DNA of 64,000 nt from an uncultured Victivallales bacterium (GTDB taxonomy: Bacteria > Verrucomicrobiota > Lentisphaeria > Oligosphaerales > JAFGRS01), in the NCBI GenBank assembly GCA_903837355.1, contig CAILUI010000408.1:1-64000 (forward strand), in the 5' to 3' direction. The notes beneath the pieces are model-generated. The model was not told the origin of the DNA and made no database searches. It saw nothing but the letters and a program-made list of their open reading frames with translations. Within the stretch, counting starts at the first letter, position 1. Each line of letters opens with the position of its first letter. This document shows positions 13,483-22,608 of this stretch, piece after piece. The position numbers and the translations under genes were made by a program.

Positions 13483-14706
13483 ATGTGGGACCTCGTCACC
13501 TACTTCTCAGGCACCGATACGGCCCCCTGGCTCCTGGCCGCGGTGGGCGCCGTGCTGGCCGCGGCGATCCTGCTCGGCTTTGCCTCGGCCTTCGCCGGTC
13601 TGGCCAGCTACGTGGAGCGCCGCATCGCCGCGCGCATGATGTGCCGTGTCGGGCCCAATCGCGTCGGCCCGCAGGGGCTGTTTCAGTTCATGGCCGACGG
13701 CCTCAAGCTGATCACCAAGGAAGATCTCCTGCCCGTCGGGTGTGACCCGCTGCTCTTCCGGCTGGCGCCGTACCTGGTCTTTGCGGGCATGCTCGGCTCC
13801 TATGCCGCGCTGCCATTCAGCGCCCACCTCATTGCCGCCGACCTGAACATCGGCATCCTCTATATCATCGCCATCACCAGCCTCGTGGTCGTCGGCATTA
13901 TCCTCGGCGGCTGGTCCTCCAACTCCAAGTGGGCGCTTTTCGGCGGCCTGCGCTCCGCGGCGCAGATTGTCTCCTACGAGATCCCTGTCGGCATGGCCAT
14001 CCTGTGCGTGGTGCTCCTTTCCGGCCACCTCTCTACGCAGGCCATCATCGCGGCCCAGGGGGGCATGCCCTGGAACTGGTTCATCTTCCATAGTCCCTTC
14101 GCCTTCATCGCCTTCTTCATCTACCTCATCGGCGCCCTGGCTGAAGGCAACCGGACTCCCTTTGACCTGCCCGAGGCCGAGAGCGAGTTGGTCGCGGGCT
14201 ACTGCACCGAGTACTCCGGCTTCCGCTTCGTCGTCTTCTTCTTCGCGGAATGGGCGAACCTCTGGGTCATGAGTGCCGTGGCCGTGGTCTGCTTCCTGGG
14301 CGGCTGGCGCATCCCCCTGGTCAGCGTCGCCGAAACCTACGCTCACTGGTACTGGGTACTGGCCGGAGTCGCGATCTTCGCGGCCAAGACCCTGGCGCTC
14401 GTCTTCATTGTCATCCAGATCCGTTGGACGCTGCCGCGACTGCGCATGGACCAGATGATGAGCATGTGCTGGAAATACCTGATCCCCTTTGCGTTCCTGG
14501 CGATCTTCGGCACCATGACCTGGATGGTGCTCGCACAGTGGGATTCCCTGCTCGGGAGGGGCGTTCGCGTGGGCATGTTCCTGCTTGGACTGGCCCTGAT
14601 CGCACAGGTGGTACGGCGCACCGTAGCGACGTATCGCGTTGACATCGTCAACTATCGTCGGATGACCGGACAGTCGCTCTGGTATCCGCCGTACCGGCTG
14701 CCGTAG
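13483..14706 (+). CDS. nuoH: NADH-quinone oxidoreductase subunit H
   Basis: This 407-residue protein with about nine membrane helices forms the quinone channel at the junction of the two arms. Conserved motifs seen are ERRIAARMMCRVGPNRVGP, GLFQFMADGLKL, EIPVGMAI and AEGNRTPFDLPEAESELVAG, followed by EYSG. The acidic residues of the last loop, which couple quinone chemistry to proton movement, are intact. The start is 2 bases after the nuoD stop. Confidence 0.98.
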   Translation: MWDLVTYFSGTDTAPWLLAAVGAVLAAAILLGFASAFAGLASYVERRIAARMMCRVGPNRVGPQGLFQFMADGLKLITKEDLLPVGCDPLLFRLAPYLVFAGMLGSYAALPFSAHLIAADLNIGILYIIAITSLVVVGIILGGWSSNSKWALFGGLRSAAQIVSYEIPVGMAILCVVLLSGHLSTQAIIAAQGGMPWNWFIFHSPFAFIAFFIYLIGALAEGNRTPFDLPEAESELVAGYCTEYSGFRFVVFFFAEWANLWVMSAVAVVCFLGGWRIPLVSVAETYAHWYWVLAGVAIFAAKTLALVFIVIQIRWTLPRLRMDQMMSMCWKYLIPFAFLAIFGTMTWMVLAQWDSLLGRGVRVGMFLLGLALIAQVVRRTVATYRVDIVNYRRMTGQSLWYPPYRLP

Positions 14707-14710
14707 GACA

Positions 14711-15259
14711 GTGCACCCAATGGGTTCGTACATCTCCAGAATAGTCACGAGCGCGGCGTCCATCCTCGAAGGTATGGCGATCACGCTGAGTTGGCTCTTC
14801 CGTCGGCCGTGCACGGTACAGTGGCCCGACAAGATCGAGAAGCCGATCGAGGCGACCCTCTCGGACCGCTACCGTGGCATCCTCGAGGTTGAGACCAAGA
14901 CCTGCACCGCCTGCCAGATGTGCGAGAAGACCTGTCCGATCGGCTGCATCCTGATTACCGTTGAGCGCAATGCCGAGACCAAGGAACGCCTGATCACCGG
15001 CTTCGACATCGACGCCGCCAAGTGCATGTACTGCGGGCTCTGTGCCGAGGCCTGCCCGACCGGGGCCATCCGGCATACCACCCAGTTTGCCGGGGCGACG
15101 CCGCAGATCGGACGCCTGGTCCTGCGCTACATCGGCGCCGGCGAGAAGCTGACCCCGTACAAACCCAAGACCGAGGTCGCCGACCTGGCCCCGCGGGGCA
15201 GTCTCGCGGCCGCCCAGTTGCAGCGCTGCTTCCCCGAAGGCGATAGGGGCGCCAAGTAG
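14711..15259 (+). CDS. nuoI: NADH-quinone oxidoreductase subunit I (2x[4Fe-4S])
   Basis: The product is a 182-residue ferredoxin-like subunit holding clusters N6a and N6b. Two canonical motifs are present: CTACQMCEKTCPIGC (residues ~60-74) and CMYCGLCAEACPTGA (~105-119). An amphipathic N-terminal helix (ILEGMAITLSWLF) anchors it to the membrane arm. A GTG at 14711 and an ATG at 14720 are both possible starts; neither has a strong ribosome-binding site. The C-terminus (YKPKTEVADLAPRG) is longer than usual. Confidence 0.97.
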   Translation: MHPMGSYISRIVTSAASILEGMAITLSWLFRRPCTVQWPDKIEKPIEATLSDRYRGILEVETKTCTACQMCEKTCPIGCILITVERNAETKERLITGFDIDAAKCMYCGLCAEACPTGAIRHTTQFAGATPQIGRLVLRYIGAGEKLTPYKPKTEVADLAPRGSLAAAQLQRCFPEGDRGAK

Positions 15260-15260
15260 T

Positions 15261-15773
15261 ATGGCTTACGCACTCACCTTCTATGTCATCGCGGCGTTCA
15301 CCTTGGCCAGCGCCGCCGTCGTCACCTTCTCCCGCAATATCCTGCACTCCGCCTTCGCCCTGCTCTTCACCTTGCTGGGGGTCGCGGCCATCTACGTGCT
15401 ACTCTCCAACGACTTCATGGCGGTGGTGCAACTGCTGCTTTACGTCGGCGGCATCCTGGTGCTGATCCTCTTCGCCGTCATGCTCACCAACCGCATCGAG
15501 GACGCTGGGCACTCCAACCTACCCTATCGCCGGGCCGGGCCCATCCTCCTGTTCGTGGGCGCCTTCGCCGCCCTGGCGACCGCCGTGGTGGGCACCGCCT
15601 GGAAGGGTTCGCTGGCGGCAACAGACGTCTTCGAGCCGGCTACGGCCCGCATCGGCAACAGCCTCTTAGGGCCCTACCTTCTCCCCTTTGAAGTCGTCTC
15701 AGTGCTGCTGCTCCTGGGCCTCATCGGTGCGGTCGCCGTGGCCCGCAAGGAAAGCCGAACGGAAAACGAGTGA
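15261..15773 (+). CDS. nuoJ: NADH-quinone oxidoreductase subunit J
   Basis: A 170-residue protein with five membrane helices and the family core VVTFSRNILHSAFALLFTLL, then FMAVVQLLLYVGGILVLILF, in which the third helix carries the conserved Gly-Gly pi-bulge. It begins one base after the nuoI stop, and its own stop overlaps a possible GTG start of nuoK. It forms part of the channel between NuoH/NuoA and NuoK. Confidence 0.96.
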   Translation: MAYALTFYVIAAFTLASAAVVTFSRNILHSAFALLFTLLGVAAIYVLLSNDFMAVVQLLLYVGGILVLILFAVMLTNRIEDAGHSNLPYRRAGPILLFVGAFAALATAVVGTAWKGSLAATDVFEPATARIGNSLLGPYLLPFEVVSVLLLLGLIGAVAVARKESRTENE

Positions 15774-15775
15774 CG

Positions 15776-16096
15776 ATGAGTATGCCGGCCATCGGTCTAG
15801 AGCATTACCTGGTCTTCGCGGCGGCCCTGTTCTGCCTCGGCGTCGTCTGCCTGTTGACGCGCCGAACCGCGATTGGCATCCTGATGGGCATCGAGTTGAT
15901 GATCAACGCTGCCAACGTCAACCTGATTGCCTTCGCGCACTATCTGGGCAACGACCCGGCCGGACAGGTTTTCGCGCTGTTGTCCATCGTCCTGGCGGCG
16001 ATTGAGGCGTCGGTGGCGCTGGCAATCCTGTTCGCGCTCTTCCGTATCACGGGCCGCCGGATCGGCATTGACGAGGCATCGAGTCTGCGAGGATAG
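15776..16096 (+). CDS. nuoK: NADH-quinone oxidoreductase subunit K
   Basis: This protein has about 106 residues and three membrane helices. The two buried glutamates needed for proton transfer are in GIELMINAANVNLIAF and IEASVALAI. The ATG at 15776 is taken as the start; a GTG at 15770 overlapping the nuoJ stop would add two residues. It lies just before nuoL and is homologous to MrpC. Confidence 0.96.
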   Translation: MSMPAIGLEHYLVFAAALFCLGVVCLLTRRTAIGILMGIELMINAANVNLIAFAHYLGNDPAGQVFALLSIVLAAIEASVALAILFALFRITGRRIGIDEASSLRG

Positions 16097-16099
16097 GCT

Positions 16100-18535
16100 G
16101 TGACTGACTTCTACTGGCTCGCACTCATTCCGCTCGCGCCCCTCGTGGGTGCGGCGTACAACGGCCTGCTCGGTTGCCGTATGCAGGCCCGCTTCGGCAA
16201 GCCTGCCGTGCACCTGCCCGCCATCGCGCTGCCGGCCATCTCCTTCATCGTCACCGTGGTTGCCTTCGCGAAACTGCTGGCGCTTCCGGCTGAGGAGCGG
16301 ACCCTCTACTGCCACCTTTGGGAGTGGATGCCGATCGGCCAGCTTGACGCCAGTTTTGCCTTCATCATGGACCCGCTGACGCTGGTCATGTGCTTCGTGA
16401 TCACCTTCGTGGGCACTCTCATCCACGTCTACTCCGTCGGCTATATGCGCGACGAGCCCAGTTACTGGCGCTTCTTCTGCTACCTGAATCTGTTCATGTT
16501 CGCCATGTTGGTGCTCGTGCTCGGCGACAACTTCATGGTCATGTTCGTGGGCTGGGAGGGGGTTGGGCTGTGCTCGTATCTACTGATCAGTTTCTGGTAC
16601 AAGGAGCCCAAGAACGCCACCGCCGGCATGAAGGCGTTCGTGGTCAACCGCATTGGCGATTTCGGCTTCGTGCTCGGGGTCCTGTTGCTCTTCTGGGGCA
16701 TGCAGGGCGACTGGCAGACCGGCGCATTCAAAGCCGGCGTCGTCGCGGCGCCGGCCGGGGGCAAGCCCGAGTTGCGCGCCACCCGGCACGGTGAGCCCGC
16801 CGCCCCCGAGAACGCGATCCAGACGCGCACGACACACGAGACCGAGACTCAGGCCGCCGTCGGCAGTGTGACCTTCTGGCGCATTAAGGAGCACCTGGCG
16901 CAGCCCGGCGGGCGGGAAGCTCTGCTGCGGAAGGAAGTGCTCGGCATCAGCCTGGTCACCCTCATCGGCGTGCTCTTCTTCCTCGGCGCCATGGGCAAGT
17001 CGGCGCAGATCCCGCTCTACGTCTGGCTGCCAGACGCCATGGCCGGCCCGACGCCGGTCAGTGCGCTCATCCACGCCGCGACCATGGTCACCGCCGGCGT
17101 CTACATGGTGGCCCGCTTGAGTTTCCTCTTTGCGCTCAGCCCGGCCCTCATGACGTGGGTGACCGTCATCGGCGTCCTGACGGCGGTGTTTGCGGCCACG
17201 ATCGGCTTCTTCCAGTACGACATCAAGAAGGTCCTGGCCTACTCCACCGTCAGCCAACTGGGCTTCATGTTCATCGGCGTTGGCGTCGGCGCCTACTGGG
17301 TCGGGGTCTTCCACCTGATGACCCACGCCCTGTTCAAGGCATGCCTTTTCCTCGGTTCCGGAAGTGTCATCCTCGGCTGTCACCACGAGCAGGACATGCG
17401 CAAGATGGGGGGCCTCAAGAAGCTGATGCCCACCACGGCCTGGACCTACTTCGCGGCCTGTTGCGCCATCTCCGGCTTCCCGCTGACCTCCGGGTTCTTC
17501 TCCAAAGATGAGATTCTGTGGAAGGCGTTCGATGCCGGCAATCTGCTGCTGCCCGGCGGCGGCGTGCTGATCTGGATGCTGGCCGCGCTAGCGGCGCTGG
17601 GGACGTCCTTCTACATGTTCCGCTCTTACTACATGACCTTCTCAGGCACCTACCGCGGTGGCCACGGCGACGCGCACGGGGATGCCGCCCATCCCAAGCA
17701 CGACAGTGCGGCCCATGCCAAGCACGACACCGCGGCCCATCCCAAGCACGACACTGCCGCCCATGCCAAGCACGACACCGCGGCCCATCCCAAGCACGAC
17801 AGCGCGGCTCGGGCGCCGGCGGCCAAGCGGGTGCACGCGAAGGACGGCCATGGCCACGGCGCCGGCCATAGCGCCCTGCCCCACGAGTCGCCGGCCTCGA
17901 TGACGGTCGTCCTGGCGATCCTCGGCGTCCTCTCCCTGGTCGGTGGCGCCGTCGGCCTCCCGCTGCTTTGGCACCTGCCGAACTTCCTCGAACACTGGCT
18001 CGAACCGGTGTTCGAAGAGACGCTCGAATTCGTCACCACGGCCGGCCACAGCCACGGCGCCGAGTGGGTACTGATGGCCGTCTCGGTGGGCCTGGCCTTC
18101 GGTGGCTGGTTACTGGCGCGGTGGCTCTACCGCGACAACCGGAATCCGCTACCCGCCAAGCTTCTGGCCAGCCGGAACCCGGTCGTGCGTGGAGTGCATA
18201 CCCTGATCTTCAACAAGTACTATGTGGACGAGCTCTACGCCGCCGTCTTCATCAAAGGCGTCATGACCTTCCGCCACTGGTGTTACGATTTCGACCGCAC
18301 CGTAGTCGACGGCTTGGTGCTGCTCACGGCGCCGGTGGTGCGCGGCCTGGCCTGGCTGCATGGCAGAACCGACGCGCGGGTGGTGGACGGCGCCGTCAAC
18401 GGCACGGCCTGGACCATCGCCGACGCGGGCCGGGCCCTGCGGCAACTCCAGACAGGGCGGTTGCGGACCTACCTGTATGCCGTCATGGTCGGTGGCATTG
18501 TGTTGATCGTGTTGAACTATCTGTTCCTGCCGTAA
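16100..18535 (+). CDS. nuoL: NADH-quinone oxidoreductase subunit L, with His-rich insertion
   Basis: The largest antiporter-like subunit, 811 residues (the usual size is 600-700). Proton-channel motifs are intact: FVGWEGVGLCSYLLI, YVWLPDAMAGPTPVSALIHA and TSGFFSKDEIL. Two insertions make it long. The first is a polar stretch between helices (residues ~210-265, GGKPELRATRHGE and on). The second is a His-rich loop at residues ~515-595 built from five copies of an 8-residue repeat, AAH(P/A)KHD(S/T). The C-terminal lateral helix and last membrane helix are present. The start is GTG at 16100 with GCGAGGA upstream, 3 bases after nuoK. Confidence 0.97.
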   Translation: MTDFYWLALIPLAPLVGAAYNGLLGCRMQARFGKPAVHLPAIALPAISFIVTVVAFAKLLALPAEERTLYCHLWEWMPIGQLDASFAFIMDPLTLVMCFVITFVGTLIHVYSVGYMRDEPSYWRFFCYLNLFMFAMLVLVLGDNFMVMFVGWEGVGLCSYLLISFWYKEPKNATAGMKAFVVNRIGDFGFVLGVLLLFWGMQGDWQTGAFKAGVVAAPAGGKPELRATRHGEPAAPENAIQTRTTHETETQAAVGSVTFWRIKEHLAQPGGREALLRKEVLGISLVTLIGVLFFLGAMGKSAQIPLYVWLPDAMAGPTPVSALIHAATMVTAGVYMVARLSFLFALSPALMTWVTVIGVLTAVFAATIGFFQYDIKKVLAYSTVSQLGFMFIGVGVGAYWVGVFHLMTHALFKACLFLGSGSVILGCHHEQDMRKMGGLKKLMPTTAWTYFAACCAISGFPLTSGFFSKDEILWKAFDAGNLLLPGGGVLIWMLAALAALGTSFYMFRSYYMTFSGTYRGGHGDAHGDAAHPKHDSAAHAKHDTAAHPKHDTAAHAKHDTAAHPKHDSAARAPAAKRVHAKDGHGHGAGHSALPHESPASMTVVLAILGVLSLVGGAVGLPLLWHLPNFLEHWLEPVFEETLEFVTTAGHSHGAEWVLMAVSVGLAFGGWLLARWLYRDNRNPLPAKLLASRNPVVRGVHTLIFNKYYVDELYAAVFIKGVMTFRHWCYDFDRTVVDGLVLLTAPVVRGLAWLHGRTDARVVDGAVNGTAWTIADAGRALRQLQTGRLRTYLYAVMVGGIVLIVLNYLFLP
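17684..17803 (+). repeat. 24-bp tandem repeat inside nuoL (5 units)
   Basis: Five in-frame 24-base units encode AAHPKHDS, AAHAKHDT, AAHPKHDT, AAHAKHDT and AAHPKHDS. The near-identity of units 2-4 at DNA level indicates recent expansion. The repeat lies in a polar loop between membrane helices and could bind metal or protons through its histidines. Confidence 0.9.
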
Positions 18536-18556
18536 CCGAAGGATTTGGCCGCGCCC

Positions 18557-20176
18557 ATGGAGCACCAGACGACTTCTACGCTGCTGTCCTGGATGACCTT
18601 CCTGCCTCTGCTCGGGGCAGCCGTCATCCTCGGTCTTGTCGCGTTGGCACCGCTGCTCAAGCTCTCGAGGAGCGCGCTGGACAACGCCAGCCGGGCCGTC
18701 GGGCTGCTCTCCACGCTCGCCGTGCTCTACATGGGCTACGGCCTCTGGCGTGGCTTCGACGGGGCTTCGACGCATCTGCAATTCGTTCACCATTTCGTCT
18801 GGATTCGGCAGTTCAACATCGAGTACTTCATGGCTGTGGACGGCATCTCCATCACCATGGTGCTGCTGACCGCGCTGATCTCCTTCGTGGCGATGATGGC
18901 GTCCGTGCCCTGGTTAGGCAAGGTGGACACGCACCACCACTTCAGCGCCAAGAAGGTCCCCGGCTACATGGTCATGTTCCTGCTCCTGGAGACGGGCATG
19001 ATGGGCACCTTCTGTGCTCTCGACTTCTTCCTCTTCTACGTCTTCTGGGAGTTGATGCTGCTGCCCATGTACTTCCTGATCGGCATCTGGGGTGGCCCGC
19101 GCAAGGAGTATGCCGCCATTAAGTTCTTCCTCTACACCCTCAGCGGTTCGGTGCTGATGCTGCTGTGCATGGTGGGCATCTACTACGCCTCTGGGCCGGC
19201 CACCCTCGTCGATGGCACGACCACGGACCACACCTTCAATGTCATGGCCCTCTCAGCCATGGGGCAGGCCGGACACTTCGTCCAGGCTGCTCCCGTTTTC
19301 GGTCTGGCCTTCGCCAAGGTCGTCTTCGTGGGCCTGTTCATCGGCTTTGCCATCAAGGTGCCGATGTTCCCCTTCCACACCTGGCTGCCCGATGCGCACG
19401 TCGAAGCCCCGACGCCCATCTCGGTCATTCTGGCCGGCGTCCTGCTGAAGATGGGTGCATACGGCATCATCCGCTTCAATTTCCAGATGCTTCCGGAGAC
19501 CGCACGCTGGGCCGCCTCGACGATCGCCGTCTTCGGCGTGATCAACATCGTCTATGCGGCCTTCGTCTGCCTGGCCCAGACCGACCTGAAGAAGATGATT
19601 GCCTACTCCTCGGTCAGTCACATGGGCTTCGTCCTGCTGGGGCTGGCGGCACTGACGCCACAGGGCGTGAGCGGCGCGGTCTTCCAGATGGTGAGCCATG
19701 GACTGGTTTCGCCGATGCTCTTCCTGGTCGCCGGGGTGATCTACGACCGCGCGCATAGCCGTGACATCAACGGCTTCGGCGGCCTGGCGCAGGTTCTGCC
19801 CGAGTACACCGGCATTATGGGCCTGGCGTTCATGGCCAGTCTGGGCCTGCCTGGCCTGGCCGGCTTCATCGGCGAGTTCCTCGTCTTCATCGGTGCCTTC
19901 CCCGTCTACCGCCTGCTCACCGTGATCTCCGCCACCGCCGTCATCATCACCGCGGCCTACTACCTGTGGACCATCCAGCGCATGTTCCTGGGGCCACTGA
20001 ATGAGAAGTGGAAGGGGCTCTGGGATCTGAACTGGCGCGAACGGCTCACGCTCTATCCGCTGGGCGCGATGGTGATCCTGTTTGGCGTCTACCCCCTCCC
20101 GATCTTCCAGCTCATGAACACGTCGCTGTACGCGCTCGTGGCGGTGGTCAGCGTCGCGTCTCCGATCGGCCTGTGA
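18557..20176 (+). CDS. nuoM: NADH-quinone oxidoreductase subunit M
   Basis: An antiporter-like proton channel of about 539 residues and 14 membrane helices. The ATG at 18557 is preferred because AAGGA lies 13 bases upstream; an in-frame TTG at 18545 is too close to that site. Conserved features are the FYVFWELMLLPMYFLIGIWG segment with its key Glu, KVPMFPFHTWLPDAHVEAPT, and LLKMGAYGIIRF with its Lys. It follows nuoL by about 20 bases. Confidence 0.97.
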   Translation: MEHQTTSTLLSWMTFLPLLGAAVILGLVALAPLLKLSRSALDNASRAVGLLSTLAVLYMGYGLWRGFDGASTHLQFVHHFVWIRQFNIEYFMAVDGISITMVLLTALISFVAMMASVPWLGKVDTHHHFSAKKVPGYMVMFLLLETGMMGTFCALDFFLFYVFWELMLLPMYFLIGIWGGPRKEYAAIKFFLYTLSGSVLMLLCMVGIYYASGPATLVDGTTTDHTFNVMALSAMGQAGHFVQAAPVFGLAFAKVVFVGLFIGFAIKVPMFPFHTWLPDAHVEAPTPISVILAGVLLKMGAYGIIRFNFQMLPETARWAASTIAVFGVINIVYAAFVCLAQTDLKKMIAYSSVSHMGFVLLGLAALTPQGVSGAVFQMVSHGLVSPMLFLVAGVIYDRAHSRDINGFGGLAQVLPEYTGIMGLAFMASLGLPGLAGFIGEFLVFIGAFPVYRLLTVISATAVIITAAYYLWTIQRMFLGPLNEKWKGLWDLNWRERLTLYPLGAMVILFGVYPLPIFQLMNTSLYALVAVVSVASPIGL

Positions 20177-20184
20177 GGTAAGCG

Positions 20185-21678
20185 ATGGCTGAACTCATCC
20201 AGAGTCTACGTTTTTTCGTTCCCGAAGCGCTGTTGATCGTGGGGCTGCTGCTCGTCCTGGCGGTGGACATAGCCCTGCCCACGGGGACACGGCAGCGACG
20301 CTTGATCGCAGCCGGCATCACGCTACTCACGATCGCCGCGGCGGCTTTCGTCGCCGTCGGCGGCTATGTACCGATCGGCAGCCCAGTCCCGATCTTCCAG
20401 GGGATGACGGTCGCCGATGGCTACGGCGGGTACTTCAAGATGCTCTTCCTGCTTGCCGCCGCGGTGATGACCGTAGCGGCCTACGCTTCGCAGGAGATCG
20501 AGCCGCCGCGGGCGACGGAATTCTTCGCCATCCTGCTCGGCATGACGCTGGGCATGTGCCTGCTGGCCAGCGCCAACAGCCTGCTGATGATCTATCTCGC
20601 CCTGGAGTTCGTTTCCATCACCTCCTACATCCTCACCGGCTTCAAACGTGGCGACCAGCGCGCCGCCGAGGCGGCCCTGAAGTACGTCATCTACGGCGCC
20701 ACCGCCTCCGGCGTGATGCTGTTCGGCTTCTCCTATCTGTACGGCCTGACGGGCTCGCTGGAGATCCATGAGATCGGTCGCGGTATGGCCGAGCGCCTGG
20801 CGGGGACAGCGCCGGCAGCCGAGAAGCTGTCTCTCTCCCTGGCCGCCATCATGGCCTTCGCTGGGTTCGCCTATAAGATCGCGGCAGTGCCCTTCCACAT
20901 GTGGTGTCCCGACGTCTATGAGGGCGCTCCGACCCCGGTTACGGCACTCCTCTCCGTCGGCCCGAAGGCGGCCGGCTTTGCGGCGCTGATGCGCTTCTGC
21001 ATCGCCGTGTTCGGGACCTCTGGTGAACCCTGGCCGGCGCTGCTCGGGATCGTTGCGGCGGGCACCATGACCCTCGGCAACCTCGCCGCGATTGGCCAGG
21101 ACAACGTCAAGCGTCTGCTCGCCTATTCCAGCATCGCCCACGCCGGGTACATGCTGATGGCCGTCGCCGCCTTCTCCGCCGACGGCGTCGCGGCCGTGAT
21201 GTTCTATCTAGGCATCTACGTGCTGATGAACCTGGGCGCCTTCCTGGTCGTCATGGCGGTACGTGACAGCAGCGCCGGCCGCGAGGATATCGGCGCCTAC
21301 CACGGCCTCTCGCAGCGCCACCCCCTGCTGGCGATCCTGATGACGGTCTTCCTGCTGTCCCTGGTCGGACTGCCGCCGCTGGGTGGCTTCATCGGCAAGT
21401 TCTACGTCTTCGCCGCATTGCTGAGGAAGGCCGGCGTCTGGTACTACCTGCTAGCTCTGGTCGGCGTCCTGAACTCGGCCATCTCGCTCTACTACTACGC
21501 GCGCATCATCAAAGCCATGTTCCTCACGCCTCCCGACGCAGCGGCAGCCACCCCCCTGCGGCCAGCACGCGCGCATCTGCTGTTGGCCATGGTGCTCGCG
21601 GTGCCGGTGCTGGGCCTGGGCATCTACTGGGCCCCGCTGCGGGCGCTGGTGGAGCGCTCGACGCTGCTCATGCAGTGA
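20185..21678 (+). CDS. nuoN: NADH-quinone oxidoreductase subunit N
   Basis: The third antiporter-like channel, with 497 residues and about 14 membrane helices. Motifs are YLALEFVSITSYILTGFKRG, AAEAALKYVIYGATASG, VPFHMWCPDVYEGAPTPVTA and NVKRLLAYSSIAHAGYML. It starts 8 bases after the nuoM stop and is the last gene of the operon. No nuoE, nuoF or nuoG is found on either side. Confidence 0.97.
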   Translation: MAELIQSLRFFVPEALLIVGLLLVLAVDIALPTGTRQRRLIAAGITLLTIAAAAFVAVGGYVPIGSPVPIFQGMTVADGYGGYFKMLFLLAAAVMTVAAYASQEIEPPRATEFFAILLGMTLGMCLLASANSLLMIYLALEFVSITSYILTGFKRGDQRAAEAALKYVIYGATASGVMLFGFSYLYGLTGSLEIHEIGRGMAERLAGTAPAAEKLSLSLAAIMAFAGFAYKIAAVPFHMWCPDVYEGAPTPVTALLSVGPKAAGFAALMRFCIAVFGTSGEPWPALLGIVAAGTMTLGNLAAIGQDNVKRLLAYSSIAHAGYMLMAVAAFSADGVAAVMFYLGIYVLMNLGAFLVVMAVRDSSAGREDIGAYHGLSQRHPLLAILMTVFLLSLVGLPPLGGFIGKFYVFAALLRKAGVWYYLLALVGVLNSAISLYYYARIIKAMFLTPPDAAAATPLRPARAHLLLAMVLAVPVLGLGIYWAPLRALVERSTLLMQ

Positions 21679-21687
21679 GTGGATGCT

Positions 21688-21732
21688 CGGCCCCGCGAAG
21701 CGAGTGATGCGTGAAGTCCTCGCTCTGGGCCG
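21688..21732 (+). terminator. Hairpin after nuoN
   Basis: The outer stem is CGGCCC/GGGCCG (21688-21693 with 21727-21732) and the inner stem AGCGAG/CTCGCT (21699-21704 with 21719-21724), starting 10 bases after the nuoN stop. There is no T-run, so it may be a Rho-assisted terminator or a 3'-end protecting structure. The rest of the gap up to 21918 shows nothing clear. Confidence 0.35.
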
Positions 21733-21918
21733 TGCCACACGGGGTGCTGACCACCCTCTCCACCTAGACCCGTTGTCGGCGCCACGGGCACCATCGCCGC
21801 CGATGGCTGCGCAACCTGGCGCGCACTGAGTATGTTCAGAGCGGGCAGCAGACCCAGGCGGTGGGTTGAGACGCCGGAACGCCTGCCCTGACTGAGATGC
21901 CTGCGGCTAAGAGGTCGG

Positions 21919-22596
21919 ATGGGGAGTCCCGCCATGTACGTCGTCTTGGCACCCGAGGCGCTGGATCGACCGGAAGCGTACCCGGAATGGTGCAGCCTGG
22001 GTTGGTTCAGGAACTACCGCCACCTGACCGGAGACGTGGAAACGCACTACCACGACCTCCCGGAAGTCTATCTCTGGCATGAAGGGACGGCGGCGGCGGT
22101 GATCGCCGGGCAAGCGGTCGCGATGCGACCGGGGCTGGTGGCCTATACGGCGGCGGGAGACCACCATTCCTATGCCGTAGCGGGACGACACTCCAACACC
22201 GGCCTGGCACCCAAGGCGTTCCCGGGATGCCGCAGTGGCCACCTGCATACGCAAACGACCGGTGAGTCCCCGCGGCCGAGCGTGCCGAGTTTCTGGGTGG
22301 CACCCGAGGAGAACCCGTTCGCCGCGCCACGGGAGTTGCCGCGGTACTGCTTCGCCCGCCATATCGCCTGCGCGCGCTTCACCACCGCGCAGGCCGTCCT
22401 GCAGCGGGCCGCCACGAGTTGGCTGGCGTTGCTGGTGCGGGAAGGCGGGATCCGCGTTCAGGCTGATGGCCAGACGCTCGAGGTGCCCGAGAACCACCTC
22501 TTCATCGCCGCGCCGGGCACAAGGCTGTGCGTCGCCGCGCTCAGCGCTGCAGAGGTCGCGCTGGCCGAAGGCTGGCCGACAGAGATCCCTGGGTAA
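21919..22596 (+). CDS. Cupin-domain protein
   Basis: The product has 225 residues and no signal peptide. The start at 21919 follows an AAGAGG site. Residues ~40-55 hold a cupin metal-binding motif (THYHDLPEVYLWHEG, pattern HxHxxxE), followed by the strands of a small beta-barrel (VAMRPGLVAYTAAGDHHSYA). A second, weaker barrel lies at the C-terminus (VQADGQTLEVPENHLFIAAP), so it may be a bicupin. It starts the carbohydrate locus and precedes a Gfo/Idh oxidoreductase by 12 bases. It could be a sugar-binding sensor or a sugar epimerase/isomerase-like enzyme. No AraC-type DNA-binding domain is attached. Confidence 0.7.
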   Translation: MGSPAMYVVLAPEALDRPEAYPEWCSLGWFRNYRHLTGDVETHYHDLPEVYLWHEGTAAAVIAGQAVAMRPGLVAYTAAGDHHSYAVAGRHSNTGLAPKAFPGCRSGHLHTQTTGESPRPSVPSFWVAPEENPFAAPRELPRYCFARHIACARFTTAQAVLQRAATSWLALLVREGGIRVQADGQTLEVPENHLFIAAPGTRLCVAALSAAEVALAEGWPTEIPG

Positions 22597-22608
22597 CCGG
22601 AGACGGCG

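Noticed and set aside
13507-14832. 441-residue minus-strand reading frame opposite nuoH
   Set aside because: nuoH is unmistakable on the plus strand; the antisense frame is Glu/Asp/Gln/His-rich noise.
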